A DNA stretch of 64,000 nucleotides from Spirochaetaceae bacterium (lineage in GTDB: Bacteria > Spirochaetota > Leptospiria > Leptospirales > Leptonemataceae), in assembly GCA_002730875.1 (NCBI GenBank), contig PCBI01000005.1, forward strand, positions 744,001-808,000, given 5' to 3'. The translations under genes were made by a program, and so were the position numbers. Below are positions 43,827-51,855 of the stretch, in pieces; the first letter of the stretch is position 1, and each line of letters starts with the position of its first letter. The notes under the pieces are model-generated. The model did not search any database. It saw only the letters and a list, made by a program, of their open reading frames with translations, and was not told where the DNA came from.

Positions 43827-45059
43827 ATGTCCGGGAATTCGCCCATTCTTCCGCCTGCCACAATCGGTATTCTAGGCGGCGGTCAGCTAGGAAGAATGAT
43901 TGCCCTGGAAGCACGGCGAATGGGCTACGGAATCGCTGTTCTGGATCCGACTCCGGGCTGTCCTGCATCGCACCTTGCCGATCGGCAAATCCAGGCGGAC
44001 TTTGACGATTCGCAAGCTGTTCAAGAGCTGGCCGCCGTTTCGGAAATCCTCACATTCGAGTTCGAAAACGTGGAGCCCGGAGTTATGGAGGGACTGAGCT
44101 GTCATCCTTCGCTGGAGCCGCTCTACGTTACCCGGAACCGTTGGCGAGAAAAGAACATGGCCCGCGGACTCGGAATTCCCACCGCGCCTTTTCTGGCGGT
44201 TGGGCAACCTATCGAACTGAGGCAGGCCCTGGCGACAGAAGAGATCAGGAAACGGGGCGGTGCGATTCTGAAGACCTGCGAAGGCGGCTATGACGGAAAA
44301 GGACAATGGCGATTTAACGAAAGAGCCATTCAACAGGCTTGCGATACGAATTTCACCGATTCTCAGTTCCTGGAAACCCTGGAACCTGACTTGCGGGCCC
44401 TGTTTCAGAACCTCGCGAATGGAGGAACGCAAACGCAGGCCCCGGAACCGTTTTTTGTCCTGGAAGGAATGGTTCCTTTCTCCCTGGAATTTAGCATCGT
44501 GGGTACGGGGTTTGCCGACTCGCAATTTGCTGCTTTTGCTCCGGTAGAAAACGAGCATCGAAACGGCATTTTGCACAAGAGCTTCTCCAGCGCAGCGATT
44601 TCATCCGAGCAGGCCCGGCGAGCCATCGAGTATGCGGGAAGAATCGCCGAACACTTTGGATACGTAGGAACCTTTGCCGTGGAGTTCTTCCTTGCCGACG
44701 GCGAGCCGGTGTTCAACGAAATGGCGCCCAGGCCACACAATTCGGGGCATCTAACCCTGGATGCCAGTATCAGTTCGCAGTTTGAGCAACATGTGCGTGC
44801 CGTTTGCCATCTTCCGCCCGGAAGTCCGGATTATATGTGCGAAGCCGTGATGATTAATCTTATTGGTGAAGATCATTCGGTTCTGGCCGGTGTGGAACGC
44901 GCTCTGGAAATTCCTGGCATTCGATTTCATTGGTACGGCAAATCGGAGAGTCGTGCGGGGCGAAAAATGGGCCACATTACCGCTCTTGCCTCTACGCGAC
45001 AGGAAGCCAGCGAAAATGCGGATCGAGCCTACGATCGGTTGAAATGGGTCAGACAATAG
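43827..45059 (+). CDS. purK: N5-carboxyaminoimidazole ribonucleotide synthetase
   Basis: ATP-grasp enzyme that carboxylates AIR with bicarbonate to N5-CAIR for PurE. N-terminal PPIATIGILGGGQLGRMIALEA-type start (IGILGGGQLGRM), AVLDPTPGCPA, the ATP-grasp lid region LKTCEGGYDGKGQW, and the metal-binding FNEMAPRPHNSGHLTLDA all present. 410 residues, slightly long. 23 bp after purE. The 3' end overlaps the convergent DUF2156 gene by 31 bp (45029-45059). The carbonic anhydrase at 19.2 kb could supply bicarbonate, but no direct link is visible. Confidence 0.96.
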   Translation: MSGNSPILPPATIGILGGGQLGRMIALEARRMGYGIAVLDPTPGCPASHLADRQIQADFDDSQAVQELAAVSEILTFEFENVEPGVMEGLSCHPSLEPLYVTRNRWREKNMARGLGIPTAPFLAVGQPIELRQALATEEIRKRGGAILKTCEGGYDGKGQWRFNERAIQQACDTNFTDSQFLETLEPDLRALFQNLANGGTQTQAPEPFFVLEGMVPFSLEFSIVGTGFADSQFAAFAPVENEHRNGILHKSFSSAAISSEQARRAIEYAGRIAEHFGYVGTFAVEFFLADGEPVFNEMAPRPHNSGHLTLDASISSQFEQHVRAVCHLPPGSPDYMCEAVMINLIGEDHSVLAGVERALEIPGIRFHWYGKSESRAGRKMGHITALASTRQEASENADRAYDRLKWVRQ

Positions 45060-45991
45060 GCCAGAAGTTTGTGGCATCCGGACTCAATGAATAGATCACC
45101 CAGAGCCAAAAGACCCACCGGTCGATTGCTCATCAAATACAACGGATTCCAGAGCGGACGGAATTTGTTCTTGAACCGGAATAATCCCATGCTACTGAAT
45201 GCGGGCCGCATTAAATAATAGGAAGCGAACCTCTTTAGTTGCGTTTGCTGCTTCTTTGCTGGCAATTCCGGAGTCTTCGGATTAATTCTTAAGAACGGCA
45301 CTTCTCCCAGACTTACCAGTTCCATACCGCGCTTCCCGGCCAGAGCTACGGACTCCAGGATTAAAGCCTCCATTGCTCCCACCGGCGCTTCCCTGGAACG
45401 AAGCATAACTTCCAGGTGAATGGCACTTTCCCCATTCCTGGACCAGCCCACCAGCGCTTCCGGTTGATTATCTCGGTAGTAGATTAAACAAAGCTCCCAG
45501 AATTCCGGGTCGTTCTGAAACAGATACTTCAATGCCGGCCTTCTTCTATACTGGGATGCATTCCGCAATTCTGTCAGAATCTCCCTGATTCGCCCGATGG
45601 TACCGGGGTCGGGTCGTTCCATAACCTCGATGTTTCCTTTTCGGAGAGCTCTCCGACTCAGTTCGCGCAAGCTTCGATGCGGATTCCAGGGGTCTGGCTT
45701 TCTCAGCGGCAGAACCGCCTCCAGACCGCTCTGTCTATGCTTCCAGCCCCTGTCCTCGAGCGCGGCCAGGTGACTGGCATCGCAGCCTCTCAGAATAATA
45801 TCCTTTTTTGCGCTTTCGCTGACCATTATGTCGGCAAAGTAAGCTGTGCGGCTTTGTTGCGCATTGTAGATCCAATCCCTGCGACTTCGGGGAAGCCATA
45901 GCGAACGGGCTATAAAACTGCTCTCCGAGCCACTGTTCGGATCGCAACTGGACAAACACCAGCTAAGGGGAAGTCTGGAAACCGTTCGCAT
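45029..45991 (-). CDS. DUF2156 / MprF C-terminal-like protein
   Basis: 320 residues, soluble, no membrane segments. The region from ~60 on matches the GNAT-like DUF2156 domain found at the C-terminus of MprF (lysyl-phosphatidylglycerol synthase) and in stand-alone proteins: LRELSRRALRKGNIEV, ALVGWSRNGESAIHLEVMLRS, PVGAMEALILESVALAGKRGMELVSLG, and the ending FRFKNKFRPLWNPLYL. Aminoacyl transfer to a lipid or another acceptor is the family's theme, but stand-alone members are poorly characterised. Divergent from sodB with 101 bp between starts; convergent and overlapping with purK. Confidence 0.8.
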   Translation of the reverse strand: MRTVSRLPLSWCLSSCDPNSGSESSFIARSLWLPRSRRDWIYNAQQSRTAYFADIMVSESAKKDIILRGCDASHLAALEDRGWKHRQSGLEAVLPLRKPDPWNPHRSLRELSRRALRKGNIEVMERPDPGTIGRIREILTELRNASQYRRRPALKYLFQNDPEFWELCLIYYRDNQPEALVGWSRNGESAIHLEVMLRSREAPVGAMEALILESVALAGKRGMELVSLGEVPFLRINPKTPELPAKKQQTQLKRFASYYLMRPAFSSMGLFRFKNKFRPLWNPLYLMSNRPVGLLALGDLFIESGCHKLLAYCLTHFNRS

Positions 45992-46014
45992 CTAACTCTC
46001 TTTCTTTCGTTTTC

Positions 46015-46036
46015 CTATTTCTTCCCTAGGAAATAG
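46015..46036. promoter_or_regulatory. inverted repeat in the sodB upstream region
   Basis: CTATTTC and GAAATAG, a perfect 7-bp inverted repeat with an 8-nt centre, lying between the divergent DUF2156 and sodB genes and immediately before a TTGACT hexamer (46037-46042). It could be an operator for redox- or iron-responsive control of sodB; it does not match a Fur box that I can recognise. Confidence 0.4.
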
Positions 46037-46081
46037 TTGACTGTTGTCCAATCTATTCCTTGCTTAAAGGACAAAGAAACA

Positions 46082-46088
46082 AAGGAGG
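46082..46088 (+). promoter_or_regulatory. strong ribosome-binding site of sodB
   Basis: AAGGAGG, 4 bp before the ATG at 46093; it decides the start over the longer frame that opens at 46060. Confidence 0.7.
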
Positions 46089-46092
46089 AAAT

Positions 46093-46689
46093 ATGGCACT
46101 AACTTTGCCTGATTTACCCTATCCCAAGAACGGACTGGAGCCTCATATCTCCGCCAATACGCTGGAGTTTCATTACGGAAAGCACCACAATGCCTACGTG
46201 ACCAATGGAAACAAGCTCATCGAAGGTACTCCCTTTGAAAAAGCAGATATCGAAACGATTATCAAGGAAACGGCCAATGATTCCTCCAAAGCGGGCATTT
46301 TCAACAATGCAGCGCAGGTATGGAACCACACCTTTTATTGGAACTCAATGAAACCAAATGGTGGTGGCGAGCCTACAGGGCCCATTGCAGACAAGATTCA
46401 GTCAGACTTTGGCAGCCTGGAGAAATTCGTCGAGGAATTCAAGACTGCTGCCGCCACTCAATTCGGTAGCGGTTGGGCCTGGCTGGTTCTCGATGGCGGC
46501 AAGCTCAAAGTTGACAAGACGCCGAATGCAGTAAACCCGCTTGTAGATGGCAAGAAACCCATTCTGACTATCGATGTCTGGGAGCATGCTTACTATCTGG
46601 ATTATCAGAATAAGCGCCCAGACTACATTTCCACATTTGTCGAGAAGCTCGTGAACTGGGACTTCGCATCCAAGAATCTGGAAAGCTAA
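46093..46689 (+). CDS. sodB: iron superoxide dismutase
   Basis: Converts superoxide to O2 and H2O2 in the cytoplasm. Metal ligands are in [21 protein letters not shown] and [10 protein letters not shown] (His, His, Asp, His). The sequence [15 protein letters not shown], with Gln before VWNH, and the [11 protein letters not shown] segment are typical of the Fe-dependent rather than Mn-dependent form. 198 residues from the ATG at 46093, chosen by the adjacent AAGGAGG. An upstream in-frame start at 46060 has no such site. Single-gene transcript, ended by the terminator at 46777. Confidence 0.96.
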   Translation: MALTLPDLPYPKNGLEPHISANTLEFHYGKHHNAYVTNGNKLIEGTPFEKADIETIIKETANDSSKAGIFNNAAQVWNHTFYWNSMKPNGGGEPTGPIADKIQSDFGSLEKFVEEFKTAAATQFGSGWAWLVLDGGKLKVDKTPNAVNPLVDGKKPILTIDVWEHAYYLDYQNKRPDYISTFVEKLVNWDFASKNLES

Positions 46690-46776
46690 CAATCGGTAAT
46701 ATGGAATCGGGATCACCGACGTAGGCGATTAGCCATTGTCGGTCCCGGGCTCGAGATTTCGGCCAAACTGATGGAG

Positions 46777-46805
46777 GGCTCGCTTTGCGAGCCTTTCCTG
46801 TTTTT
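46777..46805 (+). terminator. intrinsic terminator after sodB
   Basis: Perfect 7-bp stem GGCTCGC / GCGAGCC with a TTT loop, followed by TTTCCTGTTTTT. This is the best canonical terminator in the window. The rest of the 258-bp gap (46690-46947) is pyrimidine-rich and shows no gene. Confidence 0.8.
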
Positions 46806-46947
46806 GACCTGGAAGCCTTAACCATTCTCGGACTCCTGTTCTGTTATCCCGTTGTCCCTTTGTCATCTTACGGTCTTGTCTTCCGGTGACTTGGTCGCAT
46901 CTTCATCAGGTAATCTGGCCCTTTAGTTCTCTTGCCTTCCGGCTACT

Positions 46948-47685
46948 CTATCCTCCCGGACCGCTAGATTCGCTCATGAGCAGGGCGGTGCGCCTCGACT
47001 TTGCATTTTCAACGGACGGATGTACGGGAACCTGACCTTCCCGGATTAACTTCAGACTCCAGGACTGCGGTTCTTTGTGCGGCCCATACGTGCGGAACGG
47101 GTCGGCCACAATGCATTTGATTCCTCTTTCGGAAGCCTGTCGGCACCAAATCTTCACTCTTTCGGCAACCCGGGATTCATAGAATAGATCTCCCAGAATC
47201 ATTAGATCCGGCCCATGCTTCTTGAGGACTTCATCCGGCTCATCGAACAATTCCAGGCTATCCGTTTCCATCTGGCATCCGTTCTGACGGGCCATTTCCT
47301 CGGCCACGCGCAGGGCTTGCCGGTCGTGATCGGTGGCCACCACGGTAGCGCCCATGGATGCGAAAGCCACTGCAGCCAGACCCGAGCCGCATCCAAGTTC
47401 CAATACTCTTTTTCCCTTTAGTTCTAGATCGGAGCCGTGGTCCAGTGCGTAGCGGGCCAGCATGCGGGATCCAGGCCAGACGATGCACCAGTAGGGGATT
47501 TCGTTCTTGTAGCTTTCGTCCAGGTCGCCGGCGTACTGCCAGAAAATACTGAACTTGAGGGCTTCACGCATGCGTATCTCAGGACAGTATAGATCGGGAC
47601 GGTATCCCTGTCCGAAATTCGGGCAGAATCCCTGATCTGGAAGCGGGGTTCCGGGTTCCAGCAAGAATAGTTGTGCGGGTTCCAT
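46948..47685 (-). CDS. lysine/nicotinamide-type SAM methyltransferase
   Basis: 245 residues. SAM-binding motif VLELGCGSGLAAVAFASMGATVVATDHD (split around ~96-123) with the post-motif DLMILGDLFYE, in which DxFY(E/D) resembles the METTL20/21-like protein-lysine methyltransferase group (also annotated as nicotinamide N-methyltransferase-like). The upstream segment IPYWCIVWPGSRMLARY is typical of this group too. Bacterial relatives methylate electron-transfer flavoprotein beta subunit (EtfB) or unknown proteins; no etf gene is adjacent, so the target is open. An array of 18-bp repeats lies just upstream of its start. Confidence 0.8.
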   Translation of the reverse strand: MEPAQLFLLEPGTPLPDQGFCPNFGQGYRPDLYCPEIRMREALKFSIFWQYAGDLDESYKNEIPYWCIVWPGSRMLARYALDHGSDLELKGKRVLELGCGSGLAAVAFASMGATVVATDHDRQALRVAEEMARQNGCQMETDSLELFDEPDEVLKKHGPDLMILGDLFYESRVAERVKIWCRQASERGIKCIVADPFRTYGPHKEPQSWSLKLIREGQVPVHPSVENAKSRRTALLMSESSGPGG

Positions 47686-47701
47686 TATTTCTCTTCGAAG
47701 A

Positions 47702-47809
47702 CTGTGTCCCGTGCAACGCCTGTATCCTGCGCAAGACTTATAGCCTACGCAAAGGCTGCATCCTGCGAAAAACCTGTATCCTGCAGACGGCCCCTATCCA
47801 GCTCAGCCA
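47702..47809. repeat. 18-bp imperfect tandem repeats, about six units
   Basis: Units begin at 47702, 47720, 47738, 47756, 47774 and 47792. The consensus is CTGTATCCTGCGCAARRC; units 2, 4 and 5 agree best, units 3 and 6 are diverged. The array lies between the start of the methyltransferase gene (47685) and the 3' end of the marR gene (47831). Although 18 is a multiple of three, unit 3 carries stop codons in the repeat frame on both strands, so it is not coding. Confidence 0.75.
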
Positions 47810-47830
47810 TAGTGGGGCGCACTCTAAAGG

Positions 47831-48289
47831 CTAAGGGTTTTCCAGAGCTTTTCGCGCAAGAGCAATTTGCTCTGTTAGCCGCTGTTCCAAATCCTTGCCC
47901 AGGCTTTTCGAATATCGGGAATACAGAGATTTCCAGGCGCTCCGGACGGAATCCTCCATCTTGCGAGCCTTCGGTGTAGGATGGATGGCCGCGGTCCGGC
48001 CGTTTAGCTTTCGATCAATGAGTCCCAGTTGCTCCAATCGGTCCACGAAACGCGTTATTGTGGACGGTTTGAAGCTTAACTGACGGGCAATCTCGGATGG
48101 TTGAATCCCCGGTTCTTTGAGCGCCACAAGTAGAACAAATCCATGGGAAGGGGCCAGCCCCACCTTTCCAAATTCCTCTTCGGCGAACTCGGTAAGCTTG
48201 CGGTCCAGGGCCGCCGTGGCAAAGAACAGGCAGTGACCAAAATCCTGCTTGCTCTCGGACTTCTCCTGCTTGCTTGCCGGGCCGCTCAT
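47831..48289 (-). CDS. MarR-family transcriptional regulator
   Basis: 152-residue winged-helix regulator: IQPSEIARQLSFKPSTITRFVDRLEQLGLIDRKLNGR (split here; recognition helix and wing) at ~70-105, flanked by N- and C-terminal dimerisation helices. MarR proteins usually sense small phenolic or oxidative ligands and repress neighbouring genes. The ATG overlaps the sppA stop by 4 bp (ATGA), so it is expressed from the same transcript as sppA. Three cysteines (one in HCLFF) could make it redox-responsive, but this is speculative. Confidence 0.88.
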   Translation of the reverse strand: MSGPASKQEKSESKQDFGHCLFFATAALDRKLTEFAEEEFGKVGLAPSHGFVLLVALKEPGIQPSEIARQLSFKPSTITRFVDRLEQLGLIDRKLNGRTAAIHPTPKARKMEDSVRSAWKSLYSRYSKSLGKDLEQRLTEQIALARKALENP

Positions 48290-49296
48290 GGACTCCAGAG
48301 ATAGTAGAACTTGGCGCTGGAGCCGGGGAATACCAGTTGTCGCAACAGGCGGTTTAGATCCGAGGATTCCGCTCCAGGGGTCTGGTACACATTGTCCAGC
48401 TTGCGGTCAGTCTTCGTATAAAGCACCAGTCGGGGATCTTTACCGGAAGATGAGTAATTGGGCAGCGCCATGGTCTTCTGAACGAATTCATCAAAGTAAC
48501 CAACATCATCGATCAGTCCGTTCTCTTTGGCCTGGTTGGCCGTGTAGATCCGCCCGTCGGCCAGAGTCTGGATCCGGCTCCGCTGAAGATTGGGTCTTCC
48601 CTGATCCACCACAGTAACAAAACGCTGATACATATCGTTTACGATGGACTGCAGGATCTTTTGCTGCTCTTCGGTCATTTCCTGCGTTGGGCTGCCGATG
48701 GCCTTGTTGTCGCCGGAGGTAATCGAATAGTCTTTAATGCCGATCTTATCCAGGCCTTCCTTTACGTTCAGGAGCCCAAAGATAACTCCAATGCTTCCGG
48801 TAATTGTTGTGGGATGCGCGAACACTCGATCGGCAGCCATTGCCACGTAGTAGCCGCCACTGGCGGCCACATCCATGAATACGGCCACCACGGGAATGTT
48901 TTTCTCTTCTCTGAATTTTCGGATCTCGCGGTAAATGATATCGCTTGCTGTTACTCCTCCGCCGGGGGAGTTTATCTTGAGGATTACTGCTTTGATGGAA
49001 TCATCTTCTCGAGCGCGGTTCAGCTGACTTACAATGCGCGCAACCATGCTCTCTTCCGTGGGTCCAAAGAAGCCGGCAGTTTCCTGGTCGGTAATTACCC
49101 CTTCTATGGGCAGGATCAATATCTTGTCCGGTCCGGTGCCATCCAGGACCTTCTCTTCGTAATCCTCGAAGAATTTGGGTAGGGACCCCCCGCCCAGAGG
49201 AATAACGCAGCATCCGGCCAGGACACTGGAAATGAGAGCGGCCGCGGCGATTCGGGAAATGGCTTGCCGAGCAAAAAGGAAGAGTTGAGTGTACAT
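48286..49296 (-). CDS. sppA: signal peptide peptidase SppA (lipoprotein form)
   Basis: Membrane serine protease that digests released signal peptides. The N-terminus is a lipobox (SSVLAGC, Cys29), so this form is lipid-anchored in the envelope rather than held by a helix. Single ClpP-fold domain with the catalytic Ser in DVAASGGYYVA and the general-base Lys in TSGDNKAIGSP, the Ser/Lys arrangement of short B. subtilis-type SppA. INSPGGGVTASD is the typical oxyanion region, and ITGSIGVIFG follows. 336 residues. The regulator gene overlaps its stop; divergent from an SH3-type lipoprotein gene with 90 bp between starts. Confidence 0.93.
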   Translation of the reverse strand: MYTQLFLFARQAISRIAAAALISSVLAGCCVIPLGGGSLPKFFEDYEEKVLDGTGPDKILILPIEGVITDQETAGFFGPTEESMVARIVSQLNRAREDDSIKAVILKINSPGGGVTASDIIYREIRKFREEKNIPVVAVFMDVAASGGYYVAMAADRVFAHPTTITGSIGVIFGLLNVKEGLDKIGIKDYSITSGDNKAIGSPTQEMTEEQQKILQSIVNDMYQRFVTVVDQGRPNLQRSRIQTLADGRIYTANQAKENGLIDDVGYFDEFVQKTMALPNYSSSGKDPRLVLYTKTDRKLDNVYQTPGAESSDLNRLLRQLVFPGSSAKFYYLWSP

Positions 49297-49386
49297 CAGA
49301 TACAGTCAGCCAGGCAAGCAAATATGGGTAAAGTGAAAAACCAGAACAGCAAAGACCATCATCCTGACCTCAAGGAGGCGGAAGCA

Positions 49387-50304
49387 ATGCTGTGCGAATC
49401 CGCTCCGGAACCCGAACGCGAAGTCTTCCATGCAATTCAGGGTTTTCCGCCAGTTCGGGCAGCAAAGAGTACCGGGGCCGGGCTATTTTTGGGTGCAATT
49501 CTGGCTCTTTTGATGTTTGCGGGAACTGGCTGCGGTGGTTGCAGCGATGAGGTGCGATTCGTCCGTATGGTTTCCGATACTGCGCTGTACAGGGAAGCGA
49601 GCAAAGAATCGGATCGGCTGGGCACCATTCCGGCAGGACAACTGGCGGAGCTGATTTCAAAAGGAGCCCGGGAAGAGTCTGGCAAACAATGGCTGGAAGT
49701 CTCATGGAAGCGAAAGCAAGGATTCATCCTGGTGGACCCGGATTCGCTGAGCCTGCAGAATCTTTCTGAAGACGACGCTCTACCTGAAGGCGGCGATCCG
49801 ACGGATGAGATAACCGAGGACGGAGTCGAAGGGGACGAAGAGCTTTCCTTGCAGCCAAAGAGATTGAAGCCTTCTGATTTCAACCCCGAAGGTAAAGATT
49901 TTTCCCTGGGCCTGGGATGCACCGGTAGCACCCACTCCGAGTATTCTGTGGAGCTGCAGTTCGATGAAGGCCAAGTTCGCATGGTAGATTCGGGTTTGCT
50001 GGAGTACGGAATGCCCGGGGAAGCTTGCGGTAGCACGTACGAAGAAATCTTTCTGGGAACCTATACTGTCGAAGAAGGTCAGGTTCTGGCCCGATTTAAT
50101 CGCCGCATAAGCAGGATCAGCCGCGCAACGTTTCCCAATTGCGATGCAACGAAGACCGAAGAAACCAGCACCAAAATCGAAAGAAAAGACCGATTGTTCA
50201 TGCTGGAATGCGACGGAAAGAAAGCACTACAACTGGATGGCCAGATGCATTCCGACGATGCGCCGGTCACTGCCCAGTCCGATCATTATTTTGTGATTCA
50301 ATAG
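49387..50304 (+). CDS. SH3-like-domain lipoprotein
   Basis: 305 residues from the ATG at 49387, which has AGGAGG 8 bp upstream; in-frame ATGs at 49264 and 49324 are less well supported. After a 30-residue polar N-region comes a hydrophobic run and lipobox (FAGTGC, Cys49). A bacterial SH3-like domain follows (~55-115: VRMVSDTALYREASKESDRLGTIP; KRKQGFILVD). Then an acidic linker and a C-terminal beta domain with four cysteines in two regions (LGCTGST, GEACGS, FPNCDAT, LECDGK). The SH3-like part may bind peptidoglycan or protein. Function unknown. Confidence 0.75.
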   Translation: MLCESAPEPEREVFHAIQGFPPVRAAKSTGAGLFLGAILALLMFAGTGCGGCSDEVRFVRMVSDTALYREASKESDRLGTIPAGQLAELISKGAREESGKQWLEVSWKRKQGFILVDPDSLSLQNLSEDDALPEGGDPTDEITEDGVEGDEELSLQPKRLKPSDFNPEGKDFSLGLGCTGSTHSEYSVELQFDEGQVRMVDSGLLEYGMPGEACGSTYEEIFLGTYTVEEGQVLARFNRRISRISRATFPNCDATKTEETSTKIERKDRLFMLECDGKKALQLDGQMHSDDAPVTAQSDHYFVIQ

Positions 50305-50359
50305 GCTGGCGGTTCGCCGCGGTTCGCGCGGCGCGGTTGTTTGTCCGAAGTGCCGGTCC

Positions 50360-51814
50360 TTACCGGCTTTCTTCCAGCATGTATTCGGTGAACAGGTCTT
50401 TCTGATTCCCTTTTTCCTGACTGTCTTGAAGCGCCAGCGGATAATTGCCGGAGAAACAGGCATCGCACCAGTTTTGATCCGGCCGGGTAATCTGCATCGC
50501 TTTATGCGCGCCATCCAGCGTTAGATAACCCAGAGAATCCACTCCCAGATATCTTGTGATCTCGTCGACGGTATGGGATGAAGCGATGAGCTCGGTGCGC
50601 GTGGGAATGTCGATACCATAGAAGCAGGGAAACTGAGTTGGCGGGGCGGAAATTCGAAGGTGAATCTCTTTTGCCTCCGCACGACGAAGCATTTTGATTA
50701 GCTTGCGGGCGGTGGTTCCCCGCATGATGGAATCATCGATGAGTACCACACGTTTGCCCCGAATCGCAGATTCCACCACGTTGTACTTGATTCGCGCCCC
50801 AAAATCTCTAATCTTTTGCTCGGGTTCGATAAAGGTCCTTCCGATGTAATGAGATCGAATCAATCCTATGGTGTAGGGAAGCCCGCTCTCTTCAGCATAT
50901 CCCAGGGCGGCCACAGTGGAAGAGTCCGGTACGCTTACTACGCAATCCGCTTCGGCGGGGTACTCCCGGGCCAGGATCTTGCCCAGATTCTTTCGCACTT
51001 CGTAAACGCTCTGGTTGAAGATTCTGGAGTCCGGTCGCGCAAAATAGATGTTTTCGAAGATACAAAGGGATTCCTGTTTCTGCTCGAACGGAAAAAAAGA
51101 AGTTAGTCCCGTATTGTCCACGCGTATGACTTCCCCGGGTTCAACGTCGCGATCGTATTTTGCGTCGGTGATGTCGAATGCGCAGGTCTCGGAAGCGAAT
51201 ACAATGGAGCCATCCGGTCGATGCCCCATAACCAGCGGACGAAAACCATTGGGATCGCGAATGGCGTATAGCGCATCCCGTGTCAGGATCAATAGACTGT
51301 AAGCTCCCGAGATAGTGCGGAGGGCATCGCAAAGCGCATCCAGAAATTCGGTATGGCCGCTGCGAGCCATGAGATGAACGATTACTTCCGAGTCGATAGT
51401 GGTCTGAAATATGGAGCCCTTCTTTTCTAGATCCGCTCGTAAGGACCACGAGTTCACCAGGTTCCCGTTATGCGCCAGGGAGAAGGCTCCCAGGTTGGAC
51501 TCGACGCGAATGGGCTGGGCATTTCTAAGGAAGGAGGCGCCGGTAGTAGAATAACGATTATGGCCGATGGCAGCGCTGCCGCTGAGCTGAGAAAGCTTGT
51601 CTTTTTCGAAAACCTGGGCTACCTGACCCATGCCTGCATATCGATAGAGTCTTTCTCCGTCGGTGGTGACGATTCCAGCGCTTTCCTGACCCCGGTGCTG
51701 AAGAGAGTAGAGCCCGAGGTACGTGAAATTCGAGGCCTCAGGGCAGCCATAGATTCCGTATATGCCGCATTCCTCCTTCGGCCGATGCTCGGAGGAGGAT
51801 GTCTCAAATTTCAT
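50360..51814 (-). CDS. purF: amidophosphoribosyltransferase
   Basis: First committed enzyme of purine synthesis: PRPP plus glutamine to phosphoribosylamine. Catalytic Cys16 of the Ntn glutaminase domain follows a 15-residue propeptide (EEC-GIYG), so autoprocessing is needed, as in the B. subtilis-type enzyme. The PRPP loop VVLIDDSIMRGTT is intact. Cysteines in QFPCFYG and the C-terminal NWCDACFSGNYP match the [4Fe-4S]-containing, oxygen-sensitive subclass. 484 residues. Divergent from the patatin gene with only 41 bp between starts. purE and purK are about 5-7 kb away in the same window. Confidence 0.96.
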   Translation of the reverse strand: MKFETSSSEHRPKEECGIYGIYGCPEASNFTYLGLYSLQHRGQESAGIVTTDGERLYRYAGMGQVAQVFEKDKLSQLSGSAAIGHNRYSTTGASFLRNAQPIRVESNLGAFSLAHNGNLVNSWSLRADLEKKGSIFQTTIDSEVIVHLMARSGHTEFLDALCDALRTISGAYSLLILTRDALYAIRDPNGFRPLVMGHRPDGSIVFASETCAFDITDAKYDRDVEPGEVIRVDNTGLTSFFPFEQKQESLCIFENIYFARPDSRIFNQSVYEVRKNLGKILAREYPAEADCVVSVPDSSTVAALGYAEESGLPYTIGLIRSHYIGRTFIEPEQKIRDFGARIKYNVVESAIRGKRVVLIDDSIMRGTTARKLIKMLRRAEAKEIHLRISAPPTQFPCFYGIDIPTRTELIASSHTVDEITRYLGVDSLGYLTLDGAHKAMQITRPDQNWCDACFSGNYPLALQDSQEKGNQKDLFTEYMLEESR

Positions 51815-51855
51815 GTTTCCAGAAAGGTAAAAGCAGACAGAATTGGAACTAAAAA

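Noticed and set aside
43887..44576. 229-codon minus-strand frame across purK
   Set aside because: The + strand carries conserved ATP-grasp motifs throughout; this is a shadow frame.
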